From: Chrysomallon squamiferum | Taxonomy: Eukaryota > Mollusca > Gastropoda > Neomphalida > Peltospiridae | Direction: 5' to 3' | NCBI GenBank assembly: GCA_012295275.1 | Contig: CM022673.1 | Location: forward strand, 23,537,081 to 23,601,080 | DNA length: 64,000 nucleotides | Part shown: positions 1 to 13,269 of the stretch, one piece after another | Position numbering within the stretch: the first letter of the stretch is position 1 | Layout: every line of letters begins with the position of its first letter | The notes under the pieces: generated by a model | The model's input: the letters and a program-made list of their open reading frames with translations, nothing else | Told to the model about the DNA's origin: nothing | The model's database searches: none | Program-made: the position numbers and the translations under genes

Positions 1-100
1 CTATTGTGTCCAGAAAACATCGGCTAATTCCATCTGCATGCCACAAATGTACCCAATCACTAGCATTATCACAAAACTTCATCTTCTTACACTTCTGTAT
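1..100 (-). CDS. Possible partial internal exon, unidentified gene, cut by the window edge
   Basis: Reading the minus strand, a good acceptor (TTATTTCAG) at 101-109 is followed by an open frame that runs off the window edge: IQKCKKMKFCD, then DWVHLWHADG, then CFLDTI. Base composition is richer than the surrounding AT-rich DNA, as for the other exons here. I do not recognise the family. Only 33 residues are visible, so a chance open frame remains possible. Confidence 0.3.
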   Translation of the reverse strand, partial: MQKCKKMKFCDNASDWVHLWHADGISRCFLDTI

Positions 101-356
101 CTGAAATAATAACATAATGGTCTATTTTTCTGTCCATATAAAACATTAAAAAAAAATGTAAAACAATAAAAATAGAAATACATACATAAATAATCATTTC
201 TTTACCTGTAACCTTTTTTTGTGACTTTATGTTTCAGTGTGCAAAGTTGTTTAAGCACTATGTTTATGTATACTGCTAAAGAAAGTTAATTTACATATTT
301 ACTTTACATATATAATACATTCATTTCAGTAATACCTTGCCTTTCCAATAATAATA

Positions 357-1103
357 TAATATACCTCAGTTCTCGAACTTAATCCATTCCAGAAAGCTGT
401 TCCAAATCTTGTTTGTTCAAAAACCAAATCAATTGTTCCAAAAAAGTATAAATTGGATTAATCCATTCCAGACACCCCAAAATTATGAATCATAAAGCGT
501 TTTAAATAAAAATGTTGCTTATTCAAACCTGTATAATAACTTACATGAATAAAATCACAAACAAAAACTGTAACACAATAAACAGATGAAACTTGCATTT
601 TACCTGTACTGAAGAAGGTATGGAAAAGTGCAAAGGAGGGATATAATTGTTTGGAAGGGGAGTCACCTTGCATAAAAGCATCAGATAACTCTCCTTCAGG
701 GTTTTTTTCTGTGTTCTGTGCCTTTACACCAATACTATGTGCTTGAGACTCACTGGACTTCATTTTCAGTAAAAACCTGTCAAACAAGATTTGTTTCTGC
801 CTGTGTTTTTAATTTTTTTTAAATGTTTCTGAAGTAAGACATGGTATTGTCACTGAAAAGGTTTATTCTGTTATATGCTACAGTTTTGTCAGTATGAAAA
901 ATTTCAGAAAATTCTGTAACCATTTTCCACTTTGATTAGCAAATTATCCTCCCTTCCCTCATCCTCATCTGAAAATATTTCCTCATCTTACTTGAGTTCA
1001 AGAACCAAGTTTACATTCTACATCCCAATTTTTTTTTTGCAAATAATATGTTCAAGGTCCAAATTTTTGAAAAGGTTGTTGTTTGAGAACTAAGGTATCA
1101 CTG
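357..1103 (-). mobile_element. Tigger/pogo-type DNA transposon relic 1 (internally deleted)
   Basis: The ends are imperfect inverted repeats: TACCTCAGTTCTCGAAC at 362-378, against the reverse complement of the right end, CAGTGATACCTTAGTTCTCA at 1084-1103. The CAGTG-[AG]TACCT end style matches the other two Tigger-like relics in the window. The interior keeps only a decayed piece of transposase C-terminus on the minus strand. At about 750 bp it is a non-autonomous deletion derivative. The left extremity is eroded. Confidence 0.7.
646..787 (-). pseudogene. Tigger transposase C-terminal relic
   Basis: A 47-residue open stretch begins FDRFLLK and ends GELSDAFMQGDSPSKQ. The acidic GDSPSKQ tail after an LDRF-like motif is typical of the extreme C-terminus of invertebrate Tigger/pogo transposases. 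It sits inside relic 1. The DDE catalytic core is missing, so it cannot be active. Confidence 0.55.
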
Positions 1104-2248
1104 AAATAAATAAATAAATAAATGAATTCTTATGATAGACACCTATCAATGATTCCTTAAAAGCAATATTCTTAGCTTTCCTAGAGAAGTGAAGTGCCTA
1201 AGTTGATTGTTTCACATTCTGCCCAGGAAGATCCTTCTATCTTACCATACACCAACAATGTTTGTTCACTATAGAGTTCAGGTCAGTATTCTCCTAGGCA
1301 AAGGAAGTTTCAATTGCATTCCACTGTAGAGTACTGTTATGGCTTTATCAGAGATATATCTCAGTATGCACGTTTTACCCACATTCAATTTAGAGAAGTA
1401 TGACAATTTCTAATGCAAATATATTTTTAGTCATTACTAATTAATAAAAGTCTTTGACTCAGTGGCATTTCCATTATATACCACATATAAATTATTAAAT
1501 TGTTTTGCAATTTTCTCTTAGATGGACTCAGTTTTACCCAAGTGCAAAGATAATTTATTCTGTTAGCCTGACTTAAACTCTAAACTTAGGGTCTCCTCTA
1601 TGTTTGACACATCCTAACCAAATACCATCAATGCCAAGCCATCTGCATATAAGTATGCATGTATATGTTTGTAAGCATGCATCCATCTCTTTGTCTAGCT
1701 ATGTAACATTTAGGTATGGGGGAGTTTGTTGTTTTTTGGCAGCAACTGTACTGGCATCTAATAGAATTCAATTGTAGCATGAAAATTTCCCATTTAGAAT
1801 TCCTGTTTTCACACAAATTGTTTATATAAGTATTATGATCTAAAATAACATCCATTATATGTCTTGCATTACTTGGAACCTGCATATAATGTTATAGACA
1901 ATTTGAATTATCATAGACTAACATTACATTTAGAAATTACAATCCAAACATATTGCATGCTTATATAAATATTATCCATATCAAATGAACATACTGCATT
2001 AAGAAATTGCTGTTAACAATAATGTGAATTTTTCACCAACAGAAATGGGTTTTAGGAACTCAGAGCAAAATTCTGTAGGATGCTATAAGTCTCTCCACGA
2101 ATATAAATTTTTATTGAGACAAATAAAAGAAAGATTACTGAATTATCTATTACCAACCCTAATACAGGTATTATAATTATGGTATATCATAACAATTTCT
2201 AATTAAAGCAAATCATGCAAGAGTCAGACATACTGATTTGTAAATAAA

Positions 2249-2257
<9 letters not shown>
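1104..2257. other. AT-rich intergenic DNA, nothing recognised
   Basis: No exon with convincing splice sites, RNA gene or repeat family was recognised here. Open frames on the minus strand around 1630-1885 have AT-rich, low-complexity composition and no family resemblance. Confidence 0.4.

Positions 2258-2302
<45 letters not shown>
2258..2302. repeat. (TA)n microsatellite
   Basis: An almost uninterrupted TA dinucleotide run, seen directly. Confidence 0.9.
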
Positions 2303-2303
<1 letters not shown>

Positions 2304-2874
2304 CAATTAAAATAAATTTTTAAAAACCTCAGTACCACGTGGCTATTTTAGTATGCCGTTATTAATTATTTTTTTTTGTCAGGTTTGTTCGCTGATGAAA
2401 TTTGAAGGGTTAGTTTTGACACTATAAAATACAGAAACAAATTTAATTAGCAAAACAGAATTGTCAATTTTTAAATAATAATGTTAAAAAGTAATAATAA
2501 TAATAATATACAGACACTGTCGACAGAGACATTTAAAAAATGTGTAAAAGGTTCTAAACGTGACCCGGTAAAAGAATCGTCTGCATTGTCTAATGTCTAT
2601 GAATTCAAGAAATATCATATCCTTCTAAAACAACAACACAGTATATCTTGTCTTTCTTTTTGTTCTCTTTATTTTCCGTGTAAATTAAACTTTAAGCAAT
2701 TTTTCGTAATTTCTTACCTCGTTGCTTTACTTTTTCTTTTCTGTTTTAACAAATAATGCAAATCATTTATTCGAATATGTCAAGTCATGCCGATTTGTCC
2801 TCGACATTGCTATCTTTGTAAATCACGCCTTTTTTGTTAGCTCTCTCAAACTAGGTTGTAATTTTCTTTTAACT

Positions 2875-3060
2875 TACATCCAGTTTACGTTTATGAATTC
2901 ACATCATCTGTTTCTGACAGTTCTGGGCTATATCAACTGTTTTCCAGGCTGAGCGAAAAGATTATAGTACCACCATTCAAAAATATAAATGTAGTAATAA
3001 ATAAATAAATAAAATAAAAGGTGTTAAAAAAGAATGAAAAGCACAAGTTGCTTTAATCTT
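2875..3060 (-). pseudogene. Stray copy of TEX12 exon 2 with flanking intron
   Basis: This segment matches 9376-9650 in the same orientation. It covers the donor (minus-strand GTAAGT), most of the exon, the acceptor (GCTCAG) and an intronic block ending in TTGCTTTAATCTTAGAAAC. Flanking intron is included, so it is a DNA-level duplicate, not a retrocopy. The in-exon ATG of the parent is CTG here, a stop follows a few codons later, and part of the exon and about 60 bp of intron are deleted. No neighbouring TEX12 exons were found, so it is a dead fragment. Confidence 0.75.
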
Positions 3061-5736
3061 AGAAACAATTATTTTGTTATTGTTATCTGCATTTGGCGTA
3101 ATGTGATACTACATCTGGCAGTTTAAGACGGGAATAGTTGTGTTTCAGTAAATAAATAACATATGACTGACCTTAATGGCCTTAACACTTGCATAAAAAT
3201 GTCTAACAATTCCATATCTGCATTATATTTGCCATTTATTAAGTAATTCAGTATAAAAGGAATTCATTGTCAGAACGATTGGATTACTATGATCAAATGA
3301 GGGGGGAGAAAAAATCCTTAGTTTCTTAGTTATTATTATATTATTTTATTGCATTTAAACTTGAATTCAGTCACTAATCAATAAGCACCCTATATAGTGT
3401 CTGTTACTAGGTGCATATCTATGTGTGTATGTCTATGGGTAGTGTATAATTAATAATTTCACTTGCTCAACTGTGGCACGTGACATGTCACTGAACTATG
3501 TGTGGCCAACTTAATTCTGTAAATGAGAGAACCTTTGTTAAAAGTTTTGAATCCCAACACTGGCTGTATCCTTGAATTTGAAGAAAAAAAGATGTGCTTT
3601 GGCATAAACATTTTGTTTTATATTCAAAATTATGAAAATAACTGAGTTATGATTACTTTAAGTCTAATACTATCATCAGATTCATTGTTTTATTCAATCT
3701 GTAATTTTTTAGTCATTAAGTTCCAGTCAACTTGTACCTCAATGCTGTTACTAGGAATTAACCCAATCAGACCATGTGCAAAACTGTTTTGTAAATGTTG
3801 GTGCCACTTGCATATTTTTTCATATAAAGATGCATATTAAAGTTACGTTAGTGTTAATGTAACAGAGAAAAAATAGGTTAAACAATTGCTGGTTAATATA
3901 ACAGTAAGCAACACACAGTGTGGTCCACTCTTTACAGTGTCTTTATTAGTAATTCCTGCCCAAGTCCACTTCATTCTGTTAACATGACAGGGAGCAATCA
4001 TATAATATTTTCTCTACATGTCAGAAACCCTTAAAGTGCCCACTCATAGCCCTGTAGGGATTCTTGTACAAATTTACATATGTATAAAATTTCATGGGAA
4101 TCTGAATCAGTGTCAAAATGAGATAAAATGATAAGGAATAAGTCTGTTGTTAATGGATACAGAATACTGCACTGGAAAAACTGGCACCTGGAAGAAATGG
4201 CGATGTGCTGATTTTGAAAAAATGGCACCTGAAAAATATTTTCTATTGCTTATTGATATTTAGTTATTGGTAGTAGGTGAAGTCCTGCTTACAAAAACAA
4301 TTCATTATTGCACATAAAAAGCACATAAAAAACCAGTGCGTGAATAATATTTGGGATGATGATTTAATGTCACAAATAATATACACCACAGCTAATATCA
4401 TCTTTAGCAATTGTTGACAATTCATAATTAAATGATCAGTCAAAACAAATGTAAACCAAAATCAACCCTCACATATATGTATGTATATTATATATATATT
4501 TGTATGTGTGGTGTATATGTATGTGTACATGTGTAATTATTAAACTCTGATATAATGCTGTACTTTGTTAATCAAAACCAAGTGGATGAGTGATGCTATA
4601 TATTAATATATACGTATGTAACAATATTGCACAAATAAACTATTTTCAAAAGAACTTTTAAAGCAAGTATAGAGAAAAAATAAATAAGGTGCCGTTTTTT
4701 CCAGGGTCTTTTTTCTGATGCCATTTTTTCCTACACCTGTTGTTAATATACATGTTCTATTCAGTGCTCAATTTAGAACATCAAACACTTTTCAATAGAC
4801 AAAATAATAACATGATAACATTTTTTAACAGGAACAATTTTTATTTTCATAATATAATGCATACTGAAGGGTGATTTTTTTCTTTTAATTGAAATTTGAA
4901 AAATCGTCTTAAAAATTTGAAATTTTAAGAAACTAGTGAACAAATGTATCATTTTTAACTTTTCACTTTTTCTCTCTTTGTATATTATATTTTTATTTAT
5001 TTACCTTTATTTTTAATTAATTTATTTATTTTATTATCATTTATTTTTTAACAAAATTATGAAATTGAAGAGACATTTTGGGGATTGGCTTAGTGTAAAA
5101 AATAAATGTAGAAATGGTTAACAATGATTAATTAATTCTGATTATGTTAATGTGTTTTAATATATTAGATTCTGATCTGAGATAAATGAGTGAAATAAAA
5201 AGCCTTTTACAGCATTTATTTCTTTATGTTCATAAAACTGACAACAGTTTCTTTGATTGTTTATAATGGCTTCAAGTGCTGAATCCTCAGTTTGGTACTG
5301 TTAATTTTTTTTTTTTTTATCTTATTAGTAAACTTTAATAACCATATAAAATTTCTGCAAGAGACAATTTGATGTTTCACAGATCAATTGTGTCATAATA
5401 ATGTAATAATACTAATAACAAAACCTATTTTTCTTTGGATATGTATTTATAATTTAACATTTTCTGTTTCAGTTAAATCCCATAACAAAATTTACTTAAA
5501 GTTTAGACATCAGCCTTTGATTTTGTGTCAAACTGATCTAGTTTCATTCCAGAAGACCTTGTGTTTAGATTTACTCAGTTTCACAATAGTAGAAAATATT
5601 TTAATAACTTTCTTTCATTTCACAAAGGTGATTTTCAACTACTGTATTATGATTAATTTCTTGTCCCAGTGTTAATATGCAACAATTCTTGTTCTTTTAG
5701 CATAGAAATACTTTTTAAACAACTGTAATATACATG
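3061..5736. other. AT-rich intergenic DNA, no gene recognised
   Basis: Short open frames occur on both strands (for example 3649-3840 and 5388-5675) but are AT-rich, lack splice contexts and resemble nothing known. A TA/TG-rich patch lies at 4475-4540. Confidence 0.4.
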
Positions 5737-6055
5737 TTGAAAAAAAGTACTTTGTGTAAATCAATCAACATTTCACATAAACAATGAAATTTTGTAATAA
5801 TAAACAATCAATGTTAAAAAAATACTTTGTGTAGATTAATCAACATTTCACATAAACAATGAACATGTTTTGTAACAATAAACATTCAAACCTTGAAAAA
5901 ATACTTTTGTGTGTAGGTAAATCAACATTTCACATAAACAATGAACATGTTTTGTAGTAATAAGCATTCAGTAATGAAAAAAGTACTTTGTGTAGATTAA
6001 TCAACAATATTTCACAGAAACAGTGAACATATGCTTCATAATAATAAAGTGTCAA
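5737..6055. repeat. Tandem repeat, about 80 bp x 4, downstream of TEX12
   Basis: Four imperfect copies share TACTTTGTGTA, then ATCAACATTTCACATAAACA, then AATGAACATGTTTTGTA, with an AATAA-rich end. The period is roughly 80 bp. It lies 3-prime of the TEX12 stop, so it may be in its 3-prime UTR or just beyond. Confidence 0.8.
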
Positions 6056-6464
6056 AAAAATAAATAAATAATTATTATTTCAGAATTGTTTTATGAACTA
6101 ACAAAAGCAATAATTTCTATCGACAGACAAGTCTTGATCAATCAACACAAGTGTTTATATTTTAACTGTTTTTATCTATATCTACATGTTTGTATTTCTA
6201 ATTATATTTGAATCTCTTGTGACGTTTACAATTTATTACACTGCAGAAGTGTTTTCAATGACATCTGTACAAGTACTGTGATTATTCCTGTATTTATATA
6301 TGAGCTTGTGAATATCTCTATAGAGATTTCAAAATATTTTTAAATGTATCTTAAAAATGTGATTAGTTACATTTGTAGAGATCATTGTATTTAAAGTCTA
6401 TTATTTTGTTCATATAAATTATGTTGCTTGTTTAAAATTTATATGATGAGCCACCATAATATTT

Positions 6465-9400
6465 TCATATATTTTGAAGGGTATGTGATATAACACGAAG
6501 TCTTTGCCTTAGAACTTCCTTTTGTTTAAGATAAATCTGTTCAAGATCCTGGGCATGTGCAATCAGTTGATCCAGACGCTTCATACAAAACATTTCATAG
6601 TTTTCACTTTGGCTAAAATGTACAAAAAAGAAGGTAAGCAAGTAAAACATTGACAAACAGGTTTTCACTCTCTCTATTTCATTTTTTTTCTATAGATATC
6701 TCTGCCATTCTTGCTTTCTCCATTTATCTCCTCTCTTCAACATCTGTCATTTAAACAAACAAAAATGTTACCAGTAACATAACTTACACAAAAGAGTCGG
6801 AGAACTGCAGTGCAGCAGTCTTGGCTTCTTTAGACAACTCTATAAAAAAATGAAAATATATAAAATAGTTAAAACCTTTAATATTTATGGGAAAGCATAC
6901 TATACCTAAATTCTTATTCTTATCAGGCTGCTTAGCAACCCAGTATACTTACACACTTGTATTATTAAAATAGGTTTGAGTTTGTGTGGGAAAACAGTTT
7001 CAGTATGCCTAAACTCTTGTAATAATAGGTTATAGGCATCTTGGTACTCACTGAAACAAATAATAACAACAGATTCTGGATAATGAAAAATATAATGTCA
7101 TTTTTGGATGTTTTTCTAAATCAGTTTATTAGAATGCAGCAGTCTACAATGAGTAGAATTCTTAAATTCAAACAAATTAAACACAACTGTTTCTAAATAT
7201 TCCTTTGTACCATAATTTTGATTAGATAATAAAAAGAAAATTAGATGTCTGTTCATTATCACTGTAGAACAGTCATGGGCAAGCTGTAGCCCAGGAGACT
7301 TTCTGAATAGCAACCTAATTTCACAAAGAAAATATTTTTTAATAGAGCAGCCCATCTGATGATGAGCCATATTATCATGCAGGCTATTTCTTGAAAGAGG
7401 TTGCCCGTGCCTGCTGTAGAATGTTCAATGGAACTGAAAACAATTTCAACTAATTTTTGTTGAAAACAAAGAAAATTTCTTGTTGTATTTAATAGTAAAA
7501 TGAATTACAGTTACTTCAAGTATTTTACCTTTAAAAAGATCTGCCATTGTTGTTTCACTAAGTGGTTTGTTTTCTTTTTCTGTGGTTTCCAAATTAATCA
7601 ATTCCATTGTTTTGGTCTTGCTAAGTATATCTTCTTCAGTGTCAGTATATTGACAGTGCTGAGTTTTATCCTTGGAATAGCTATGATGTTCAGTGAATTT
7701 ACAGTTTGGTTCATATCTGGTGGGAATTTCATTTTCCAGATATTTCCTTTGTCCACCACTATCCACCTCTTCAACATCACGTTCTGTCTCATCTTTATTT
7801 GACATGTTCTGATCGAGAACACTTTCGCTGTCATCAGAATCTCTTTTGGCAGCTGATTCTTTGTCTACATCTAACATGTAAATTAATTATTGTGAACATT
7901 CAAACAATTAATCTGAGTAATTATGCAATGGTTTATATACACTGAAACAAGTCAAGTGAGTAATTACATCATAACTCATACACACTGAAACAAGTCAACC
8001 AAATAATTATTTATGGTTTACAAACATGACAATTCAGTAACTGTGTAATGGTTTGTATAAATTGATAAAAGACAATGGTTTAAATATACTGAAACAAGTG
8101 AACTGTATAATTATGTTATGGTTTATAAACACTGGAATAAGTAAACTGAATAACTACATAAATTATTAAACTGATTTACATATACTAAAGCAAGTACAGT
8201 GAGTTATCATGTAATGTTTTATAAATTTAAATAACAAATCAAGACACTAATTACTGTAGACTGGTGATAAAGTTATGTGTGACATTTTAAGCATTATACA
8301 ATATATAAATATATCCTGAAATGAATACAGACATGAATGGGAAATTATTTATTATTAGAATATTAAACAGAATCAAAACAGTACAATTTTTGTTTTATCC
8401 ATTGTTGTTATTTTTATTTTTTATTTTTTTTCTTGCACAGAGAATGCTGTAAAAATAATTATCAAAATCAATTAAGTATAAATTCAGATGATTATTTTTA
8501 CCCTCCATATCTTTGGTAGCGTTAAAATCCATTTCGTCCATTTCAATATGAAAAGATGGAAGTCCATATTGCAAGGATGTTTTAGGTATATCTGGAGTGG
8601 CTGGTTGCACAAATCCATCTTTCTGCAATTGAATTATTTTTATTTTATTTTATTTTATTTATTATTTTATTATTATTATTTTCTTCTTCTTTTTTCATTT
8701 GTTTTTTTCTTTGATTTTTTTTCTTTTTTTTCATATTCTGTATTATTAAACTAGCTTTAGACTAGGGTTTATCAAAGTGATGAGTATGAGTTTCCTAGAG
8801 TTTAGTGGGAAACAATATTAAGTATGTTCCAGAACTAAAAGAAGTAAGGGTCAATGAAACATTCAAAATACTAGCAAATAAAAGATCTGTGATAAAGTCC
8901 ATTATGTTGTTCCAGAAAACAATACCAGTATGTGATCTATGTTGATAATGTTAGAAAACTAGATTAACACAAAATCTGTGTTAATATTCTGACTTTGTAG
9001 TAGAAAACTATTATGTATCAGTGCAAGATCAGACAATGCAGTTTTTCACATTACTGAACATCATGAAATCACAGAATTAAATAAATAAATTACTGAATCA
9101 TCAGTTATACTTTACAAAAAACAGTTATACAAATAAACAAATCACATGAATACAATTTTGATGGCAACATTACCATGAAAATCAATTAACAGTATTACAA
9201 TTTATTGCAGATCATGTATTAATTTGATTGTAACATGAATAAAACTGAAGTATTAAATTGTCACAGATATATCAATAACTGTAATAAATATTCTGTTAAA
9301 TTGATCATTTGCATAATAAAATGCAACACAAGTTAAATTAACTGAGTTATTACATGTTCTTTACAAAGATTTATCTTACATCCAGTTTACGTTTGTGGGT

Positions 9401-11158
9401 TGACATTCTGTTTACATCATCTGATTCTGAAAGTTCTGGACTATTATCACGGTTTTCCATGCTGAGCAAAAATATTAAAATATCATCATTACTTAAAAAT
9501 AAATTTAGAAATAAACAAATTAACAAAACAAAAATTACACCATTAATGTTCAATAAAACATAAATAAATAATAATAATACAAAAATAAAAGATGCTACAG
9601 AAGAAAAGAAAAGCAAAGTTGCTTTAATCTTAGAAACAATTCTTATCAGTAATTTGGGGTATCAGTTGCCAGTAAAAATCATATATGGAAAATGGAAGAG
9701 CTATAATGACCTATACATATTGCCGGATCTTGGTTTGTGGGCCCCAGAGCTTATTAGATTTTTGGAGGCCCCTTATTTAGGTAGACATACTATATAATGC
9801 ATAACCAAAACAATGTTCTTTAAAAACATATAGGAGCATGACAAATGCATTGACAAATGTTTGATGAATTCATGAACATGTTTTTCACTACTGTGGCATG
9901 CTAAAGAGAAACACTGTATATCATTTTGATAAATATACTTTATTAAATTTATTTAATTAACAACTCTTTCATTTTAATTCTTATTGTTGGCCCATGTAGC
10001 CTATTGGGATAAGGTGGCCTAGCCTGTATATGAGGTTTAGACAGCTGTAATGACACCATACATGATGATTAAACAGCTATACTGGCCCATACATGAAGAC
10101 TGGAACACTAAGAAAAAAAACAGAAACAAAGAATAGAATCACTTAAATAAGCTGTATTGATATGAATATCTACAACAAAGTAAGCAAATAATAAATTTCA
10201 GTTATTTTCTATACATATATATCAGTGTGTATCTGTGTTTTCACATAATATTGACCATGTACACAAAAGAAAAAAGTTTCTAAAATTATGCCAAACAACT
10301 TGTCTGGAAAGCAATCTAACTGAAATGAGATCTGAAATGAACATAATAAACTGAAGATCTGAAATGTTTTAATAAACAAAAATATTAAACAGCTATAATA
10401 ACCAAGACCGAAACTCAAATAACAACATTTAAACACTACTAACAGTGATATATATATATATATACACACACACATATATCTATATATATATATATACATC
10501 TATCTATCTATCTATCTGTCTATATATATATATAGTCCTTCTGTGTTCAAAATACTATAGTAACCCATTATTCTCTTTAAAGGATGTTTTTCAAGTTTTA
10601 TCACTTGTAAAGTTTCAACCATATAATAACCATACATTTTAAAGATATCCTCAAAATTAACACTTCCTTTTGTTTACTTTGACCATATTTTTTTAATAAT
10701 TATTCTTTATCAAGCTTAGCAAAAACTATAGGATTAATTCATTATGATTTTATTTTTTAACATAACTAATTCACTGAAATTATTATAAGTACTGGGTTAT
10801 TTGATATTATATTTGTATCTTTATTTGTTACATTTTATTGTTGTTTATTAATGTTTATAAGAAGAAAATTGTTTTTTTCGTGTGTAATTATTAAAAAACA
10901 TTGTAGTTTAATTCAAAAATGGCATGTCTACCATCCACAAGGAATGTTGCCCTAAGGATGTCAAATGTCAAAACTCTTCTTTAAATATGTATAAACAAAC
11001 ATTTATTGGTTTTTAATTTAAAAATTCCTTGAAATTAAAATGTAGGTTTTATGTTTTATAATTTAAAAAGATTTCAATATTCTACTAAGAGGAAATTGCA
11101 CAACTTACGATTCAAATAGAAAAGGTACTGCTTCCTCATTACCAGTTTGAAATAACAT
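6465..11158 (-). CDS. TEX12: TEX12-like synaptonemal complex central element protein
   Basis: Coding exons 5-prime to 3-prime: 11158-11109, 9461-9380, 8622-8502, 7870 to 7529 or 7515, about 7046-6957, 6837-6788, 6612-6465. Phases are consistent and give about 298 residues; the joins around the fifth exon are the least certain. TEX12 pairs with SYCE2 to build the central element that zips homologous chromosomes in meiosis. The C-terminal coiled coil from SKEAK to HTLQNI aligns without gaps, from memory, to the end of human TEX12 (sharing SKE and LRQR, then VI..TL). The N-terminal half is a long, acidic, low-complexity extension rich in S, D and E; human TEX12 is only about 123 residues. An earlier in-frame ATG in the 11158 exon is preferred over the ATG in the 9461 exon because the splice phase fits. 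The gene is divergent to ferritin. Confidence 0.8.
7880..8190. repeat. Degenerate tandem array, about 60-65 bp, in TEX12 intron 3
   Basis: Four to five diverged copies of a unit carrying AATGGTTTATA, CACTGAAACAAGT and GAATAATTA. It starts within about 10 bp of the exon 4 acceptor, but I see no copied exon sequence. Confidence 0.65.
10448..10540. repeat. Compound (TA)n/(CA)n/(TCTA)n microsatellite in TEX12 intron 1
   Basis: Contiguous TA, CA, TA, TCTA and TA tracts are seen directly. Open frames over it, rich in Y, I and T, are artefacts of the repeat. Confidence 0.9.
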
Positions 11159-11559
11159 GGTATGTAACAACAACAAAAATACCTAAAACCAGAGAATGTT
11201 TTGTTACAATAGTGGTGTAATGGGAAGAATAATAACATTTATTTTATAATCATTGTTTTATTCTTTGCAAAAGAAATGAGATAAGCTGAAGATAAAATAT
11301 TTTACAAAAATCACGTTTTCTGTTTAATTATTTAAAAAATATTCATTGTTTCAAAGAACATGTATTAAAATAATAATAATAATAATAATAAATGTTGAGT
11401 TTGAATCGTTCTTTTTTCTATTACCGTGTGCGTGTATGTCTGTGTACATAGATATATATTATTTATTTATTTCTATGCATAGTGAAATGGAACCATTTTG
11501 CTTCTGTTTTAATCAATGTAAGTTATGAATTGAATTTATTTTGTTTTCATATGAAGAAA

Positions 11560-11606
<47 letters not shown>

Positions 11607-13087
11607 TGAACTGATAGGGCGCAAATTACTGAGTAAAGCGAGGCATCCACAAATGACTCATTCTATAATTAAAATTAAGACACACGAATTCAGGCATTAA
11701 CGAATTCCAGTGTAATAAAAATATAAATATAAACAATACTTGATAAGTTGGCTAATTAAATGACTTGGCTAATTTATTTGCTATTTAACTAATAATTTAA
11801 AAAAAAAGATACTGTATTTAGTTTGCTATAAATATATTTCGATTTGGTACAGAGAATTACCTAAAAATCGTTTATCTTGTCACTTCGTAAAACTCGAGCA
11901 GACGACATTGGTTTGTCCGGTAGCAGATCAAAAAGTAAAAATAGTATTTATTTTGTCTTTCGGTATTGCTGCTTTACTATTATTTTGCATTACCGCTGGT
12001 CGATAGATACATAAGGATGAATATGTTAAAACAAATAAGGATTCCTGAAATAATATTACAAAAATAATATTATAATTGGCAGCGTCAAGAGCGTGGTTGC
12101 TGTTTTTAATGAACTATAATGTAAAGTGACAGATACTTGTTTGGTACAACTATATGCTTGTTATTTTATCAACTTTTCAGATAAGTGATTCTAAAAGAAA
12201 GCATTTTTTTAAGTTCGTAAGACTGGGTCGCAGGACTGGAACTACCATTTAAATAAAGTACGTGCTCGGAATATAATAAAGAAAAATAAAATAATAAATA
12301 AATAAACAAGAGCCCAAACGTCACATTTTCTCCTTTTGTTTAACCTGTTACCGGATTTGAGAACGATCAGACTGCAGTTTTAGAAAAAAAAAGTATATGT
12401 AAGTGGACGAGAACAAGCATATATTATTATTGCTTCAAAATAAATAAATAAAACCAAAAAGTTTATCTAAAAACGATGTTATTTCTATCTGTCATTTTGC
12501 CGTAAACAGAGAAAACCAAGAATTTTTTTTTGAAAATGTAGATGTCGTCCCTTACTGGGCAAAATTCAAGGAGAATACTAAGAAAAAGATGAGACTGAAA
12601 TCAAATAAGCGTTCGTATTTTCACGATCAGAAAAGAAAGTAAAACAGAAGAGGAAATTGAGATACAAAAGGTTATGTGATAGATGTTCCAGAAAATATTT
12701 TCATGGACGATTGCTCGCATTCGTCAGTATAATTAAATATACAGCAGAAGGAATAAAGACATTCCTGTCAAGCGGTTCACTAAGAATACAGCTGCATGAC
12801 TTCCGTCGACGACGATGTCTTTAAGAACTTGTATCAATAAATATTCTGTATATTATTTTAAATTCAATTTATTCAAAATTAATAATACATCATTATCATT
12901 GATAAAGTTATTATAATTTCATATTAATTTTACAGTATTAAACAGATATTTCTGATTTTAAGGTCAGTTAACTTTGAACTCTAGACTTGTTTCCTTGCCT
13001 CGCAACTGGTTCGCTACCGCTACAAAAGAGACACCTGGAATAAGGCAAGAGAACCATGCTACTTTCAGCTCATGAATGTATGTTTGA
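11159..13087. other. Divergent intergenic region, TEX12 to ferritin
   Basis: It holds AAT repeats (11370-11390 and 11562-11605). The stretch 11850-12850 is less AT-rich and may hold 5-prime UTR exons or promoters of the two divergent genes, but I cannot place a transcription start. I searched for an iron-responsive element (CAGTGN loop with bulged C) upstream of ferritin and saw no convincing stem-loop. Confidence 0.35.
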
Positions 13088-13236
13088 AATAAATGTATAT
13101 TTCTGCTGATTTTTCAGATGTATCACTCTCTGGAGGATCACTTTCTGAAACAGCAAATTAACTCAATTAAACTGATCTCTGATTTTATAACTGATCTGAA
13201 ACGACTTGGATTAGACATGGGAGAGTATAAAAGTGC
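13088..13236 (+). pseudogene. Orphan copy of ferritin exon 4 with its splice acceptor
   Basis: The intron end (TGCTGATTTTTCAG) and exon match the true ferritin exon 4 at 15012-15142. The copy keeps a stop-free frame, including [16 protein letters not shown] and MGEY, then departs from ferritin. The terminal YLFDKHTL is missing, and the Glu before the ferroxidase Gln is Gln (KQQ for KEQ). The retained acceptor shows a DNA-level duplication. It is either an exon duplicate or the last remnant of a tandem ferritin paralogue; earlier exons are not convincingly present. Confidence 0.75.
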
Positions 13237-13269
13237 ATTAAGGATTATTTGGCCCGAAAAACATATGGA

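Noticed and set aside
2481-2756. 91-residue open frame beside the TEX12 exon copy
   Set aside because: No start context, splice site or family resemblance; the second half is a hydrophobic AT-rich run typical of chance frames.
12540-12680. Weak resemblance to ferritin exons 1-2 (ATGTCGTCC..., AGAAAG...)
   Set aside because: Identity is patchy and no frame survives; too weak to claim a complete ferritin pseudogene.
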